DNA of 64,000 bases from Candidatus Melainabacteria bacterium (GCA_003153555.1 PLZS01000082.1:62001-126000); one strand, 5' to 3'; shown: positions 52,721-62,701, numbered from the stretch's first letter. Notes: a model not told the origin generated them from the letters alone. Numbers and translations: made by a program.

Positions 52721-53728
52721 ATGTCTAAAAAACAGAAAAAACAGAATTCAAGCGCCGCTCCCGGCTCACAGGTAGAGTTCCAACCTCCGCCGGAATTAGA
52801 ACCTTTGCGGGTAGCGGAACTGCAAAATTCGCCTTCTTTGAACGACCTTTATCAGGTGCTCGAATCGGCTAAATCAGAACTTGGCCGCAAGTTCGAACTG
52901 GTGTGGAAAACCAACCCGGAATCACCCGGTTATGTTCTCAGCGTGGGTTGTCCTGCTGACCAGGGAATTCCACCCGATTGGTGCTTAATAATGCCAGACG
53001 GTACAGCTGCTTGGACTTATCTTGGCGATGATGTCGCTTTGATCCAACTGCACGTCCGTAACCTGGCAGGAAATCCAGACAGCAAGTCGCCAACGCCAGC
53101 ATTTCCTGATTTTTCTTTTCCCGCATTAAGTTCAGTTGACGGAGTCAACCCGTTTCCCTTCGGTCAACTTGGCAGAATTGCCACCGCTGCACCTGCCGAC
53201 ACCGCCGATACTGAGCCCTTCATGGCCCCTATCGCGCGCGATTTTGCCACGCTGCGAAAGCATCACGAGTTACTGCTGCAACCTGAAACAGGCGTGCTGA
53301 GCCAGTGGTGGATGATGTATTTTCTCGAGCAAGAATATTATCGCTTTAAGGCTTGCAGCTTCCCTGTAACTCTGGCCGTATTCGATTTAACCATGCGCAC
53401 AGGCAATGGATTGACACCGCTCTCGGTATCACACATCAAACAAATTGGACAAAGAGTTACAAATGCTAAGCGCAAGATAGATTTGTTCGGACACTTTGGC
53501 AGCACGCTGTATGCACTTATGTTGCCGCATACCGAGGTGACCGCTGGAACGAACGTCGCCAACCGGATCAAGCAGCTGATTACAGACGAGAGACAGGACC
53601 AGGGCTGGGACAACTCTCAAATCTTAGTGCGCATGGGCATTGCAGCCATCCCTAAAGATGCCCAGGACCTAAATGGTCTTATTTTGGAAGCAGTCGAGAA
53701 TTTGAAGGTCCCAGAACAAGTTGTCTAG
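52721..53728 (+). CDS. Degenerate GGDEF-like protein
   Basis: 335 residues. The N-terminal half (about 1-175) is unassigned, with an SVGCPADQGIPPDWCLIMPDG segment and Pro-rich linker. The second half has the GGDEF outline: a helix PETGVLSQWWMMYFLEQEYY, strand FPVTLAVFDLT, helix HIKQIGQRVTNAKRK, then DLFGHFGSTLYALMLPHTE where the catalytic loop belongs, and VRMGIAAIP with a final helix. The loop reads HFGST instead of GGDEF, so it is very unlikely to make cyclic di-GMP. It could bind a nucleotide or protein partner. Cytosolic. Confidence 0.7.
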   Translation: MSKKQKKQNSSAAPGSQVEFQPPPELEPLRVAELQNSPSLNDLYQVLESAKSELGRKFELVWKTNPESPGYVLSVGCPADQGIPPDWCLIMPDGTAAWTYLGDDVALIQLHVRNLAGNPDSKSPTPAFPDFSFPALSSVDGVNPFPFGQLGRIATAAPADTADTEPFMAPIARDFATLRKHHELLLQPETGVLSQWWMMYFLEQEYYRFKACSFPVTLAVFDLTMRTGNGLTPLSVSHIKQIGQRVTNAKRKIDLFGHFGSTLYALMLPHTEVTAGTNVANRIKQLITDERQDQGWDNSQILVRMGIAAIPKDAQDLNGLILEAVENLKVPEQVV

Positions 53729-53787
53729 TTCGAATTGGATCAAGCGCATGCGAAGAGCGAGGCTTGCGTCGGAGACGTGTCGGGTTC

Positions 53788-54471
53788 CTAAATCGCGTAA
53801 TCAGAACTAATTAGGTATTTCGGTGGTTCGTCCTCTTCGATTGTAGTTCGCGCGAATGGCTTACCCAGAAAGCAATTGTCAGTGGTGTCATCGTTCAGAC
53901 TGCTTATTTCTGCCGCCAACACTTGCTTATCCTTGACATATCCTGAGAATTTATGACACAGGCGCGGGCTCAAAGTCACGCTCTCACCTGGTTCCAAAAG
54001 AATAACTCCTTCTGCTGGAATTTTTCTTCTCACTCCATCGACTTGAATGCTTACCTCACGATCTGAAAGTGATTTCTCATCACTAGCAGCCCAAGCCAAT
54101 TCTACCTGCAAACGCCCACCACTGCGATTGATCAAATCTTCTGTTTTGCACCAGTGAAAATGCCATGGTGTGATTTGTTCGGGTTGAACGACCATGTACT
54201 TTTCAGCGTATGTCTTTGTCGTCACCGGCTCGTTGTGAAAGAAATGTCCGTTCCGCACAATGAACAAGAGCAAGCCGATCTTCTCGAAATCGTTACTACC
54301 GAAATCGGTGATGTTCCAACCCAAGCCATGGCTGCGGATCTCATCGGCTTCATCACCAACAGACTTCCAATCAGACTTTGTCCAATAAGCCCATGGTGGA
54401 AGACGTATGCCTTTCTCGTTAAATAAGTCGAGCGCCTCACTGATTACACGGTTGATTTGACTGCGCTTCAT
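53788..54471 (-). CDS. D-lyxose isomerase-like cupin enzyme
   Basis: 227 residues, the usual length. The cupin metal site is visible: His104 and His106 in TPWHFHWCKTEDLI, Glu111 and a late His in LCHKFSGY. QINRVISEALDLF and WAYWTKSDW at the N-terminus match the D-lyxose ketol-isomerase family (lyxose/xylulose, sometimes mannose/fructose). Start ATG 54471 overlaps by 4 bases the stop of the thioredoxin-like gene, so the two are translationally coupled, though no functional link is evident. Confidence 0.8.
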   Translation of the reverse strand: MKRSQINRVISEALDLFNEKGIRLPPWAYWTKSDWKSVGDEADEIRSHGLGWNITDFGSNDFEKIGLLLFIVRNGHFFHNEPVTTKTYAEKYMVVQPEQITPWHFHWCKTEDLINRSGGRLQVELAWAASDEKSLSDREVSIQVDGVRRKIPAEGVILLEPGESVTLSPRLCHKFSGYVKDKQVLAAEISSLNDDTTDNCFLGKPFARTTIEEDEPPKYLISSDYAI

Positions 54472-55754
54472 TGCTCCCTCTTCAGACTTTTTCCGTTTAC
54501 AAATTTGTTCAAATCTTCAATAAACCCTTCTCTCAGGTGCGCTGGTGCGATGCCGACATGCACGCCTTTGACGATACCATCTCGTCCAATGAAAATAGTG
54601 CAGGGGATGCCTTCAACGTTATAGGTAGAGGCAATTCGACCGTCCTGGTCTAGGGCGGATGGAACGTGTATTTTGTTGGACAGCATAAAGTGTTTAGCGG
54701 CATTCATCTCCTCCCCCTTGTTGACGGCGATGAACACGACACCTTTAGTTTTAAAATCCTCGCTCGCCCTGGCAAAAATCGGCAGCGACATGACGCATGG
54801 CGGGCACCATGTCGCCCAGAAGTCGAGCACTACAAGCCGATCGCGTAAGCTGGAAAGCTTTATTTTAGTGCCATCCGACATAGGCAAAGTCACATCTGGT
54901 GCCTTTTTGCCTATTAATTCACCGCCCTCTTCATGAAAAAACTCGCGCACGAATTTTGCACTGGGTGGATGTGTGGTGTCAAAACGCCCATCATTCATCG
55001 GCTTGCCGAAAACCTGATCTTTGTATAGAAAGGAAAGCAGAATTTTATTGCCGGCACGTTTCGCGCTCTCCGACAACCCTTCACTCATGTCTGGCTGCAC
55101 TTTCTTCAACACCGGTGGATTGCTTTTCTCCACCCAAATGTCTGTGTCATACTTCTGCGGTTGCGAGAGCCTGAGACGATCACATTCAACCCCATCGACC
55201 TTCTCAGTGCCAATGTACTGGACGCGCTGAACTCCATCCATAATCGCGGTGTATGGATTAGCTTCCATTAACTCACGCGTCAAAGCGAAATTTAAAAGAC
55301 CAGCGGTGACGAATCTAAACTCATGCTTGTCAAAATTCTCTTGGAGAGTAGGCAATGATGGCGCAAGCATGTACGCTCCGGCTGGCTTAAAGTAAAACTC
55401 TGATCTTTTGCCGTTTGACACGGCGCTGCCACCACGGGTAGAGACTAGCTCAACGGAATAGCGATTTGGTTTGGCAATTGAAATCACATATTGGGCAGGT
55501 AAATCTTGCTTGGTTCCTTGAGCTGATTGAAGCGTCATGCTTACTTTTATTTTGGTACTAAGCGAAACGGATGATCGATAAGTATCAAACATCTTCTGCA
55601 AAATCTGTTCGCAATGAGCATCAATTTTTACTGCAGTCTTAGGCGCAGCCTTATTTGTTTGGGGCGTGGCGGGAGCGGCAAAAGTCGGTGAGTTGAATAA
55701 TTGTGCAAGCGTAAGGGCTAAACCGATGAGCAGCAATTTGATCTGAATTTTCAT
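54468..55754 (-). CDS. Secreted protein: DUF2092-like domain plus TlpA thioredoxin
   Basis: 428 residues, ATG 55754 with AGGAG 5 bases upstream. Signal peptide about 1-27. Residues about 45-270 resemble the lipoprotein-carrier-like DUF2092 fold (a DGVQRVQYIGTEKVDGVECDRLRL strand pair). The C-terminal 145 residues are a TlpA/ResA-type thioredoxin fold with active site WCPPC (316-320), IGKKAPDVTLP before it and a cis-Pro in VEGIPCTIFIG. It probably reduces or reshuffles thiols outside the membrane, while the first domain may carry lipid or bind a partner. Confidence 0.85.
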   Translation of the reverse strand: MKIQIKLLLIGLALTLAQLFNSPTFAAPATPQTNKAAPKTAVKIDAHCEQILQKMFDTYRSSVSLSTKIKVSMTLQSAQGTKQDLPAQYVISIAKPNRYSVELVSTRGGSAVSNGKRSEFYFKPAGAYMLAPSLPTLQENFDKHEFRFVTAGLLNFALTRELMEANPYTAIMDGVQRVQYIGTEKVDGVECDRLRLSQPQKYDTDIWVEKSNPPVLKKVQPDMSEGLSESAKRAGNKILLSFLYKDQVFGKPMNDGRFDTTHPPSAKFVREFFHEEGGELIGKKAPDVTLPMSDGTKIKLSSLRDRLVVLDFWATWCPPCVMSLPIFARASEDFKTKGVVFIAVNKGEEMNAAKHFMLSNKIHVPSALDQDGRIASTYNVEGIPCTIFIGRDGIVKGVHVGIAPAHLREGFIEDLNKFVNGKSLKREQ

Positions 55755-55813
55755 AACGCTCCTGTGTCGTAGGTCAATTGTAGAACTTGATGGACTGCTT
55801 GGCCACGTTTTCG

Positions 55814-58117
55814 CTAGCCTTCAACCGCCGACTTAGATTCAACTTTCTCAGGTACCGGTTCTGAAGATTGTTTCGGCGATAGCGATTTTCCATCCACGCT
55901 TGTGCCTTTATCCACTTGAGCCGGTTCTAAGTCCAAGATGGCTTCATCTGGGATGTAGCCGGTGTCGGCACCTGCATTGGATTTCTGCACATGAAATACC
56001 AGCACATCTGCCAGGCGCACAGCCGAAGCAACAGTTGTTCGGTCAGCAGCATCCGTAAAAATGAGCTGGGCGACTGAATTGTTGACTGTGCCGGTTATGC
56101 TAGTTGGCTGTTCGGTTAAGTCCTCTGACCCAAATTTGCTAACCGATTCCCTACCGACAAGCTTATTACCATCCTGATTCAAATCAATAGTAAAAGTGCC
56201 ATACGACCAAAGTCCCGAAAAAGGCATGATTGAAGGGCTCGGCGCTTGCGAAGCCTGATCCCATTTTCCGTCGGGACGATGGTGGGCGAGCCGAAGTTTC
56301 GCGGCTTCCAATTCTCGACCTGTTCCCCAGTACAAACGCTCATATTGTGCATCGAATAAGTCATGGAAAGCTTTTTGAACGGAGTCGGGATCAGCTTTTT
56401 CGATGGATTGGTGGGCGAGAAAAAGTGCCGAGAGCTCGTTGAGAACCTTTTCAGCTTCCGCGTACTTGCCTTGATCAAGATAAACAGTGGCTAGAGTGTT
56501 GCGAAAACGAACCGGAGAAACACTTTTTTCGACACCAGATGTATTCGCATCGGCAACCAAAATTGCTTCTTTCAACAACTTTTCTGCAAGCACATAGTCA
56601 GCTGCGATTTTCTGATTTCTGGACGGCACCACTTTGTCATCGCCAGGAGCGATTCCGTCACCTTCGAATAACATAGTCTCATGCTCAGCATCATGCATGG
56701 CGATGTCGGCCCGTTGATTCAGACTTTCTGCAAGCGCTAAAGTATTAGGGGCAAGATGTGAGCGCAGATCGAGCGCCCGTTGTGAGTATTCGGCTGCCTC
56801 CGATGTAAAACCCTGCGATGACTTCTCTTTGGCAAGCTGAAACTCCAGTTCCGCTTCGTGCAGCTGCTGTTCCTTGGCACCACCTATGATGGCGACTTGT
56901 GGCTGAGTAATATTGAAAGAACAAACCACCCATACGGTCACAAGGGCTGAGCAAAGCATGATCAAAGGGTTGGTCCAACTGCTCTTTTGGATCTTTTGAA
57001 AAAACATTGTGTTCGTTGCTTCCGTTGGCGAAGATTGCTGCTCAACCGGTGTTTTAGGCGGCGAGGCTGCATTCGCCGCCTTCGGGCCGACTAGAAATTT
57101 TCTGCTACCAATGTCTGTTTTCAATTGACTAAGATCTTGGTATCTATTATCGGGATCTGTCGCCAGTGCCTTAGCGACGATTTGTTCAAGCTCTGCCACG
57201 TCGGGGATACCGCTGCGTCGCTCCGAAATCTTTGCTGCTTTTTCATTGACATGGAGCATCAGTGTTTCAATTGCACTTTCACCCCTATGCGGTGGATTCC
57301 CCGTCAGTGCTTCGAACATCACACATCCCAGGGAATAGATATCAGAACGCGCATCAACCACACGACCTTTACATTGCTCCGGGCTCATGTAGAGCGGACT
57401 GCCAAAAATCTCTCCTGTCTGGGTGAGGTGCTGAACTGGAGTTTCTCCTCGTGGCAAAACCTTGGCGATGCCAAAATCGACAATATGAACGTTTGATTTG
57501 TGCTCACTAACATTCGACAGCATTATATTGCTTGGCTTGATGTCACGGTGCACTATACCCTTCGTATGAGCGTGGGCAAGACCATCGCATACTTGCTCAA
57601 ATAAATCGAAGAACTCGTTTGACTCCAGATACTTCTTCTCAGTGAGTAATTCGGCGAGGCTGATCCCGTCCACATATTCCATGACGATGTAAGGTTGGCC
57701 GGAAGGAGCGACGCCATAATCCGACACCGACATCAGGCGTGGATGGCGAAGACTAATTGCCGCCTTTGCCTCCGCTTTGAAGCGTTCCCTGCTGGCGTCA
57801 TCATTGATCAGGTGAGTGTGCAAAATTTTGATCGCCAAAATGTTGCCAATCAGCGTATGACGCGCCTTATAGACTGACCCCATTCCACCTTTGCCAAGGA
57901 ATTCAACGATCTCATAGCGCTCTGACAAAATGGTACCAGATGCGATATCAGAGAGATTATTAGGGCGCTCGAAAACAATCGGTTCGTCATCGCCGTCTGG
58001 ACTGACAACGATTTGTTCAGCGGACCTACTCAATTCGTCGAATCGATTTTGCTGTTTACTGTTCTCTTCCAACCAGCAAGCTCCTGCTGTAAAGTCTGCC
58101 TGTAGGCTATTCAGCAA
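55814..58117 (-). CDS. Transmembrane Ser/Thr kinase with extracellular TPR-like part
   Basis: 767 residues; TTG 58117 opens the frame and a TTG at 58072 behind GCAGGAG is an alternative. A full eukaryote-like kinase lies at about 68-335: LGKGGMGSVYK, Lys97, Glu116, HRDIKPSN (190-197), DFG (214-216) and SPLYMSPEQCKG. One membrane helix spans about 385-403. The outer part has TPR-like helices (QLAKEKSSQGFTSEAAEYSQ; ATVYLDQGKYAEAEKVLNEL) and a beta-rich domain near 640-740 with a Pro/Ser tail. All catalytic residues are present, so it should be active; the outer part probably senses a ligand or protein. Confidence 0.9.
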   Translation of the reverse strand: MLNSLQADFTAGACWLEENSKQQNRFDELSRSAEQIVVSPDGDDEPIVFERPNNLSDIASGTILSERYEIVEFLGKGGMGSVYKARHTLIGNILAIKILHTHLINDDASRERFKAEAKAAISLRHPRLMSVSDYGVAPSGQPYIVMEYVDGISLAELLTEKKYLESNEFFDLFEQVCDGLAHAHTKGIVHRDIKPSNIMLSNVSEHKSNVHIVDFGIAKVLPRGETPVQHLTQTGEIFGSPLYMSPEQCKGRVVDARSDIYSLGCVMFEALTGNPPHRGESAIETLMLHVNEKAAKISERRSGIPDVAELEQIVAKALATDPDNRYQDLSQLKTDIGSRKFLVGPKAANAASPPKTPVEQQSSPTEATNTMFFQKIQKSSWTNPLIMLCSALVTVWVVCSFNITQPQVAIIGGAKEQQLHEAELEFQLAKEKSSQGFTSEAAEYSQRALDLRSHLAPNTLALAESLNQRADIAMHDAEHETMLFEGDGIAPGDDKVVPSRNQKIAADYVLAEKLLKEAILVADANTSGVEKSVSPVRFRNTLATVYLDQGKYAEAEKVLNELSALFLAHQSIEKADPDSVQKAFHDLFDAQYERLYWGTGRELEAAKLRLAHHRPDGKWDQASQAPSPSIMPFSGLWSYGTFTIDLNQDGNKLVGRESVSKFGSEDLTEQPTSITGTVNNSVAQLIFTDAADRTTVASAVRLADVLVFHVQKSNAGADTGYIPDEAILDLEPAQVDKGTSVDGKSLSPKQSSEPVPEKVESKSAVEG

Positions 58118-58393
58118 TCTACCCTAGAAGCTTAACAGCAACATCCTGCATCAATTTGAACAGAGTGAGAAAACACCGAATTAATTAGAATCGGTTGCTA
58201 AAAACCGAACCTGGTAAGCAGGTAAGTGCAATACGTCGGTCGGCTGTATGCGCCTTGAGAAAGCCGAAATACTATCCCTCTTGCTCGAAGATTCTTGATT
58301 TACAAGATGCAATGAGCATAATCATAAAACTATGAGCGTAATTTCCAAGTAAGCTAGTGCTTGCGGGAACCGTCAGATGCTAAAGGAGAGCCG

Positions 58394-58852
58394 ATGGACG
58401 CAGATCATCACATTAAATGCCATACCAAATGCCTTGTTTGCGACTGGCAAATCGAGGATGACGGAATCAAGGTCGAGTTTGGCGACAAAAAAGTGACTGT
58501 CTGTTCCAGCGAATGCGGGGACAAATTCAAGAAGGCGCCGACTAAATATATACAGGCAGCGCTGATCTCTATCTTTCTTGGACTAACGTCCAATCCGGCC
58601 CTTGCCGCATCTGCCGATGAGGCTTATAAGTTAATCGTCGCTGAGCAGGGACAACTGGTGTCTCGATACGATGCCACCGCTCGATATGTCGATGAATTAG
58701 AAAAACAAATTGCTGTCCTCAAACATGATTACTCGCGGGAGGTGAAAACTGCTGAGGACGAGCTGGAGAGACAATTGACACTGAAGAGTCGCGAATTGAC
58801 AGACCTGAAGTTTCAGATCCGCGACCTAGAGCAGGCCCTAAAGAAGGTTTAG
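58394..58852 (+). CDS. YHS/TRASH-like metal-binding protein with membrane segment and coiled coil
   Basis: 152 residues from ATG 58394 with AAAGGAG upstream; an upstream in-frame start at 58361 lacks a site. Cysteines at 9, 13, 16, 37 and 41 (CLVC and CSSEC with a KVTVCSSECGDKF strand) fit a YHS/TRASH-type metal finger. AALISIFLGLTSNPALAASA (about 55-74) looks like a membrane helix or an internal signal-like segment. The rest is a charged coiled coil (LEKQIAVLKHDYSREVKTAE). The odd order, metal finger then signal-like helix then coil, suggests a metal-sensing membrane protein. Gene convergent with the response regulator. Confidence 0.7.
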   Translation: MDADHHIKCHTKCLVCDWQIEDDGIKVEFGDKKVTVCSSECGDKFKKAPTKYIQAALISIFLGLTSNPALAASADEAYKLIVAEQGQLVSRYDATARYVDELEKQIAVLKHDYSREVKTAEDELERQLTLKSRELTDLKFQIRDLEQALKKV

Positions 58853-58879
58853 AGCAGACACAATTTTCGCGGGGGGGTG

Positions 58880-59635
58880 CTATTTGGCGGGCTCGTAACT
58901 GTATTCCTCGGCCAGCCACTCGGCCAGATCGCGCTCCAGACGGCTGATCTCATCTGGATCCAAGAGCCCTCGCTTGACTGCTTCAAAGACAATACGTGTG
59001 CGCGGATTGAACACTTCCATCTCCGCGCTTTCGCGCAAATGCGCATCTTCGCCTTTGACCAGCTTTTCCAAAAGCATCGACAATCTATTTTGCACACCTC
59101 GAACACTAATATGTCTGCGTGCTGCTATCGCCTTATCAGTCAAACCGACAGCCACATCCAGAAGGGTTTCGTATTCGACATCAGTAAGGGAATCCTCACG
59201 AGATTGCACACGTGCCTGAACATTTCTGACAACGGGATCGATGTAGGGATTGTCGTGCAAGAGAATTGAGGAGATCGCGTAACTCAATTTTTCGTCTGTT
59301 TCGCTTTTCAGAGCATAGCCGTGAATGGCATCATCAGGGACTATTTTCCCTAGTTCACGCACATAGGCCTCACGATGAAACTGAGACCAAAAGAGGATGC
59401 GACGGGTTGGATACTCAGCCCAAATTTCTTTAGCGGCTTTAATGCCGCTCATTTCTGGCATCGAAATATCCATAATGATCATGTCTGGTTCGATCGAGCG
59501 AGCGAGCTTCAGACCCTCTGCGCCATTTGAAGCCTCAACGATCTCGATCACACCTGGTGCAATTGCTTTAGCGATCACAGCGGCATGCTGTCTTAACGCC
59601 GCAACATCTTCAACTATCAGTATTCGCGTGACCAT
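58880..59635 (-). CDS. NarL/FixJ-type response regulator
   Basis: 251 residues from ATG 59635 (a TTG at 59647 would add four). Receiver domain: VEDV near the N-terminus, phosphoacceptor Asp56 in IIMDISMPEMSG, a conserved Ser in LFWSQ and Lys in YALKS. A LuxR-like helix-turn-helix lies at about 145-195 (LTDVEYETLLDVAVGLTDKA, IAARRHISVRGVQNRLSML). A helical tail of about 50 residues follows. The gene overlaps the 3' end of the kinase gene by 26 bases, which supports a cognate pair. Targets unknown. Confidence 0.9.
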   Translation of the reverse strand: MVTRILIVEDVAALRQHAAVIAKAIAPGVIEIVEASNGAEGLKLARSIEPDMIIMDISMPEMSGIKAAKEIWAEYPTRRILFWSQFHREAYVRELGKIVPDDAIHGYALKSETDEKLSYAISSILLHDNPYIDPVVRNVQARVQSREDSLTDVEYETLLDVAVGLTDKAIAARRHISVRGVQNRLSMLLEKLVKGEDAHLRESAEMEVFNPRTRIVFEAVKRGLLDPDEISRLERDLAEWLAEEYSYEPAK

Positions 59636-60731
59636 TTCTGTTTGCAATTTCCAGTCGGATTTCTACTATTGTTCCCTTATCTTCCTCACCGCCGCGCCAG
59701 GCAACCGTGGCCCCGATTAAATCTGCTCTCAAACGCATATAACGCAAGCCTCGAGACTCCGTTTGCATTTTTTCCTGCGCAATACCTTTACCATTATCTG
59801 CAATCGTAATTAATAAGTTTCGATCTATCACAGACAAGTTAGTACGCACAGTCGTCGCCTCAGCGTGCTTGCAAATGTTGGTGACGGATTCCTGAACGAG
59901 CCTATAAAGCAAAGATTTTTCAACAACAGTTAGAGTATCCAAAAGAGACTCGTTGGCGCTATTCTTGAATCGAACTTTGAAGCCTGAGCGCTGAGCGCCC
60001 CTGCGGCAGCAATCCTCGATTGCGGCGGGCAGTCCCAAGTGTTCCAAAGCAGATGGACACAAACTGTCCATCACTTCCCTGACTTCAGACATGGCGCGCT
60101 GAAGCAACTCCTGTATTTTTTCGGAGCGTTCCTGTTCAGGCTCCCTTGCATACGCCTCTATGTTTTGCTTCAACGCCTTCAAATCATTCAACACTTGATC
60201 ATGCAGATCAGCCGCCAACATTCGCCTTTCGATTTCGTCCTGCTTAATCAGCTGCAGGCGAGCCTCTTGCAGCTCTCGATTGCGCAATGTCAATTCGTAA
60301 CACTGAGTTTTGAAGCGCTCGTCTATGATGTTCAAACGACGAAAGGTATATCCGAAAAGTCCACCAAGAGTGAGTGTGTAAGCAGAACTAAGTGGATGTC
60401 CGAGCATGCTCAAAGTGGAAAAAAGCAGCCATTGAATCAGCATCGAAACAACATACAACTGCACAAACGCAAAGACTCGAGGGACCGCAGGAAGTCTGCA
60501 GCCAATGGCGATTGCGGCAATACATTCCGCTGAAGTAAAACAGAAATCAAGGGATGGATAGCTTGATGACGCTATATTTCTGGAACCAGAAAGCACGGAG
60601 AGAAGTTGGTTAAAGAGATAATTATCAGAGCTGTGTATTTGAAATCGCAACACAGCGCAGCCAATTGTGAGCACTATTGCACCGGCAACGAATATCCAAT
60701 ATGACTTATGTTCGATAGGCAGATTGTTCAT
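59610..60731 (-). CDS. NarL-type membrane histidine kinase
   Basis: 373 residues from ATG 60731 (TTG 60761 is an alternative with ten more). Four or so membrane helices in the first 130 residues without a large periplasmic loop. A coiled-coil linker leads to a HisKA_3 domain with ERRMLAADLHDQVLNDLKAL (phospho-His177 in this numbering), then a HATPase with LVQESVTNICKHAEAT (N box) and ADNGKGIAQEK (G1). Input is probably membrane-embedded. Overlapping gene order with the response regulator indicates one two-component system. Confidence 0.9.
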   Translation of the reverse strand: MNNLPIEHKSYWIFVAGAIVLTIGCAVLRFQIHSSDNYLFNQLLSVLSGSRNIASSSYPSLDFCFTSAECIAAIAIGCRLPAVPRVFAFVQLYVVSMLIQWLLFSTLSMLGHPLSSAYTLTLGGLFGYTFRRLNIIDERFKTQCYELTLRNRELQEARLQLIKQDEIERRMLAADLHDQVLNDLKALKQNIEAYAREPEQERSEKIQELLQRAMSEVREVMDSLCPSALEHLGLPAAIEDCCRRGAQRSGFKVRFKNSANESLLDTLTVVEKSLLYRLVQESVTNICKHAEATTVRTNLSVIDRNLLITIADNGKGIAQEKMQTESRGLRYMRLRADLIGATVAWRGGEEDKGTIVEIRLEIANRNGHANTDS

Positions 60732-60829
60732 AAATTGTTTGAGTATAACTGGCTTGCCCAACCATTACTAATGTCACAGGGAAAAAATAAGTGCCAGTGC
60801 TACTATGCTCAAACTGGCGAGGCGAAAAC

Positions 60830-62701
60830 ATGCCCAAAGTATTAGTACTAGCTGATCACATAGCGAGTCAAATTGCTGCAGGAGAAGTTGTCGAAAGACC
60901 ATCTTCCGTGGTCAAAGAACTGGTTGAAAATGCTCTTGATTCCGGTGCGACTCAAATCGAGATCAGCATCAGTGCTGATTGTCGTGACATCCGAATCGCA
61001 GACAACGGTTGTGGCATGGAGATTGAAGATGCGGTTCTGGCTTTCCACCGACACGCCACATCTAAATTGAAAAACGTCGATGATCTCTGGAATCTGCACT
61101 CTCTGGGCTTTCGCGGCGAAGCGCTGCCTAGTATTGCTTCGGTAGCAAAAGTGTCTTGTTTGACTAGAACTCATGATGCCGCCGAAGGCAGCAAAATCGA
61201 AGCTGCGGATGGAAAAGTTTCAACCTCTGTAACCGGCTGTGCTCCGGGCACAGTGATGGAAATACAGGATCTGTTTTACAACGTACCGGCACGACTCAAT
61301 TTTTTGAAAAGAGCGAGCACAGAATTTGGACACATTCACGAAATCGTTCAGAGCCTGGCCATCGCCTTTCCGAATGTGGCCTTCAGCTTGCTCAATCAGG
61401 GTCAATCAACTTTCAAAACTACGGGTAGTGGTGATTTAGCAACAGCCATTCGCGAGTCGGGACTGTTCTCGGGGCGCGAGGAATTGTGCGAAGTTAAGGC
61501 TGGAGACAGAGATCTCGGCTTATCCGTGCACGGATATCTAGCTAAACCGATGCATTTTCGCGGCGATCGCAAAGGCATCCTATCGATAGTCAATACAAGA
61601 CCGGTACGTTGCCCATTGACGCTCAAAGCCTTGGATTATGCTTATTCTGACCTAATTCCACGCGGGCGACATCCCTTCGCAGTGGTCGTTGTCACAGTCA
61701 ACCCCAACCATTTGGACGTGAACATCCATCCGACAAAAAAAGAGATCAAATATAGCAACGGAAACGAAGTCTACGTCTCGATTCAGCGTGCGTTAATTAG
61801 CGCTCTCAGGCAGGCAAAAACAGAGGCTTTGGTTTCTGCGGTTGAACGTGAAAGAGAAGAATTCCATGAACAGCTCAAGGCAACCCGTGAGTCGCAAAGC
61901 ACTGCATATGTTGGCGGTGAAAATACCATCAACTCAATCGACGCCGCAATGAGCACCCTGGATTCTGAAGAACTTCAAGAACATGCAGTTTCGGAAAGTG
62001 TTAGTGCTCGAGCGGCTCGCCAACTTGGCTTTAGGGATCGGCTGCACTACGCAGCCAGACCTTTTGAAACGCCAACTGTTGAAGAATCAAACTCTGATTC
62101 TTTGCCAGCGCAAAGAACGAATTCTCTTCCATTGGGTTGGAGAATTGCGGCATACATCCATAACACTTACATCATTCTTGAGACACCTGAAGGCATGGAA
62201 ATCGTCGAGCAACACATCGCTCACGAAAGAACACTGTACGAGCGCCTCCTAGCCCAACAAGAGGTCGCTGGACGGACGACCGAGTATGCTCAAAGGCTTC
62301 TCGTTTCTACCCCGCTAGAGCTTTCTCCAGAGCAGATTGACACGCTCAAAGGCAACGTCGAGTTATTGCGCAAACTAGGTTTCGATTTCGACTGCGAAAA
62401 CAATGATGTCACCTGCACACAGGTTCCTCTGGAACTTGCGCATAAGGATTACGCTTGTGCGGTTCAAGAGATAGTGCAACAACTTGCCATCGCAGATGGT
62501 GCCAATCTAGAGCTGGAGGCAACTAAGTCGATCGCCTGTCAGTCAGCCATCAAGAACGGCATGCCTCTGTCCGAGAAGGACTTGGTGCAACTGCTCTGCG
62601 AGTGGAATACAACTCCACGAAATGATACATGCCCACATGGTCGGCCGGTGCGTTTGAAATTTTCAATGGACCGTTTGTTTCAATTGTTCCATCCGGTCTG
62701 A
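60830..62701 (+). CDS. mutL: DNA mismatch repair protein MutL
   Basis: 623 residues, start ATG 60830 with GAGGCGAAAAC upstream (an in-frame GTG at 60791 is unlikely). GHKL ATPase signatures: Glu30 in VVKELVENALD, DNGCGM (58-63), GFRGEAL (93-99), and an HPTKKEI in the transducer domain. The C-terminal dimerisation part has EQHIAHERTLYE in place of DQHA(X)2E(X)4E, ACQSAIKNG and CPHGRP, so the metal site of the endonuclease type is largely kept with Glu for the first Asp. MutL couples mismatch recognition to nicking. No mutS in the window. Its 3' end overlaps the convergent gene by 39 bases. Confidence 0.95.
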   Translation: MPKVLVLADHIASQIAAGEVVERPSSVVKELVENALDSGATQIEISISADCRDIRIADNGCGMEIEDAVLAFHRHATSKLKNVDDLWNLHSLGFRGEALPSIASVAKVSCLTRTHDAAEGSKIEAADGKVSTSVTGCAPGTVMEIQDLFYNVPARLNFLKRASTEFGHIHEIVQSLAIAFPNVAFSLLNQGQSTFKTTGSGDLATAIRESGLFSGREELCEVKAGDRDLGLSVHGYLAKPMHFRGDRKGILSIVNTRPVRCPLTLKALDYAYSDLIPRGRHPFAVVVVTVNPNHLDVNIHPTKKEIKYSNGNEVYVSIQRALISALRQAKTEALVSAVEREREEFHEQLKATRESQSTAYVGGENTINSIDAAMSTLDSEELQEHAVSESVSARAARQLGFRDRLHYAARPFETPTVEESNSDSLPAQRTNSLPLGWRIAAYIHNTYIILETPEGMEIVEQHIAHERTLYERLLAQQEVAGRTTEYAQRLLVSTPLELSPEQIDTLKGNVELLRKLGFDFDCENNDVTCTQVPLELAHKDYACAVQEIVQQLAIADGANLELEATKSIACQSAIKNGMPLSEKDLVQLLCEWNTTPRNDTCPHGRPVRLKFSMDRLFQLFHPV

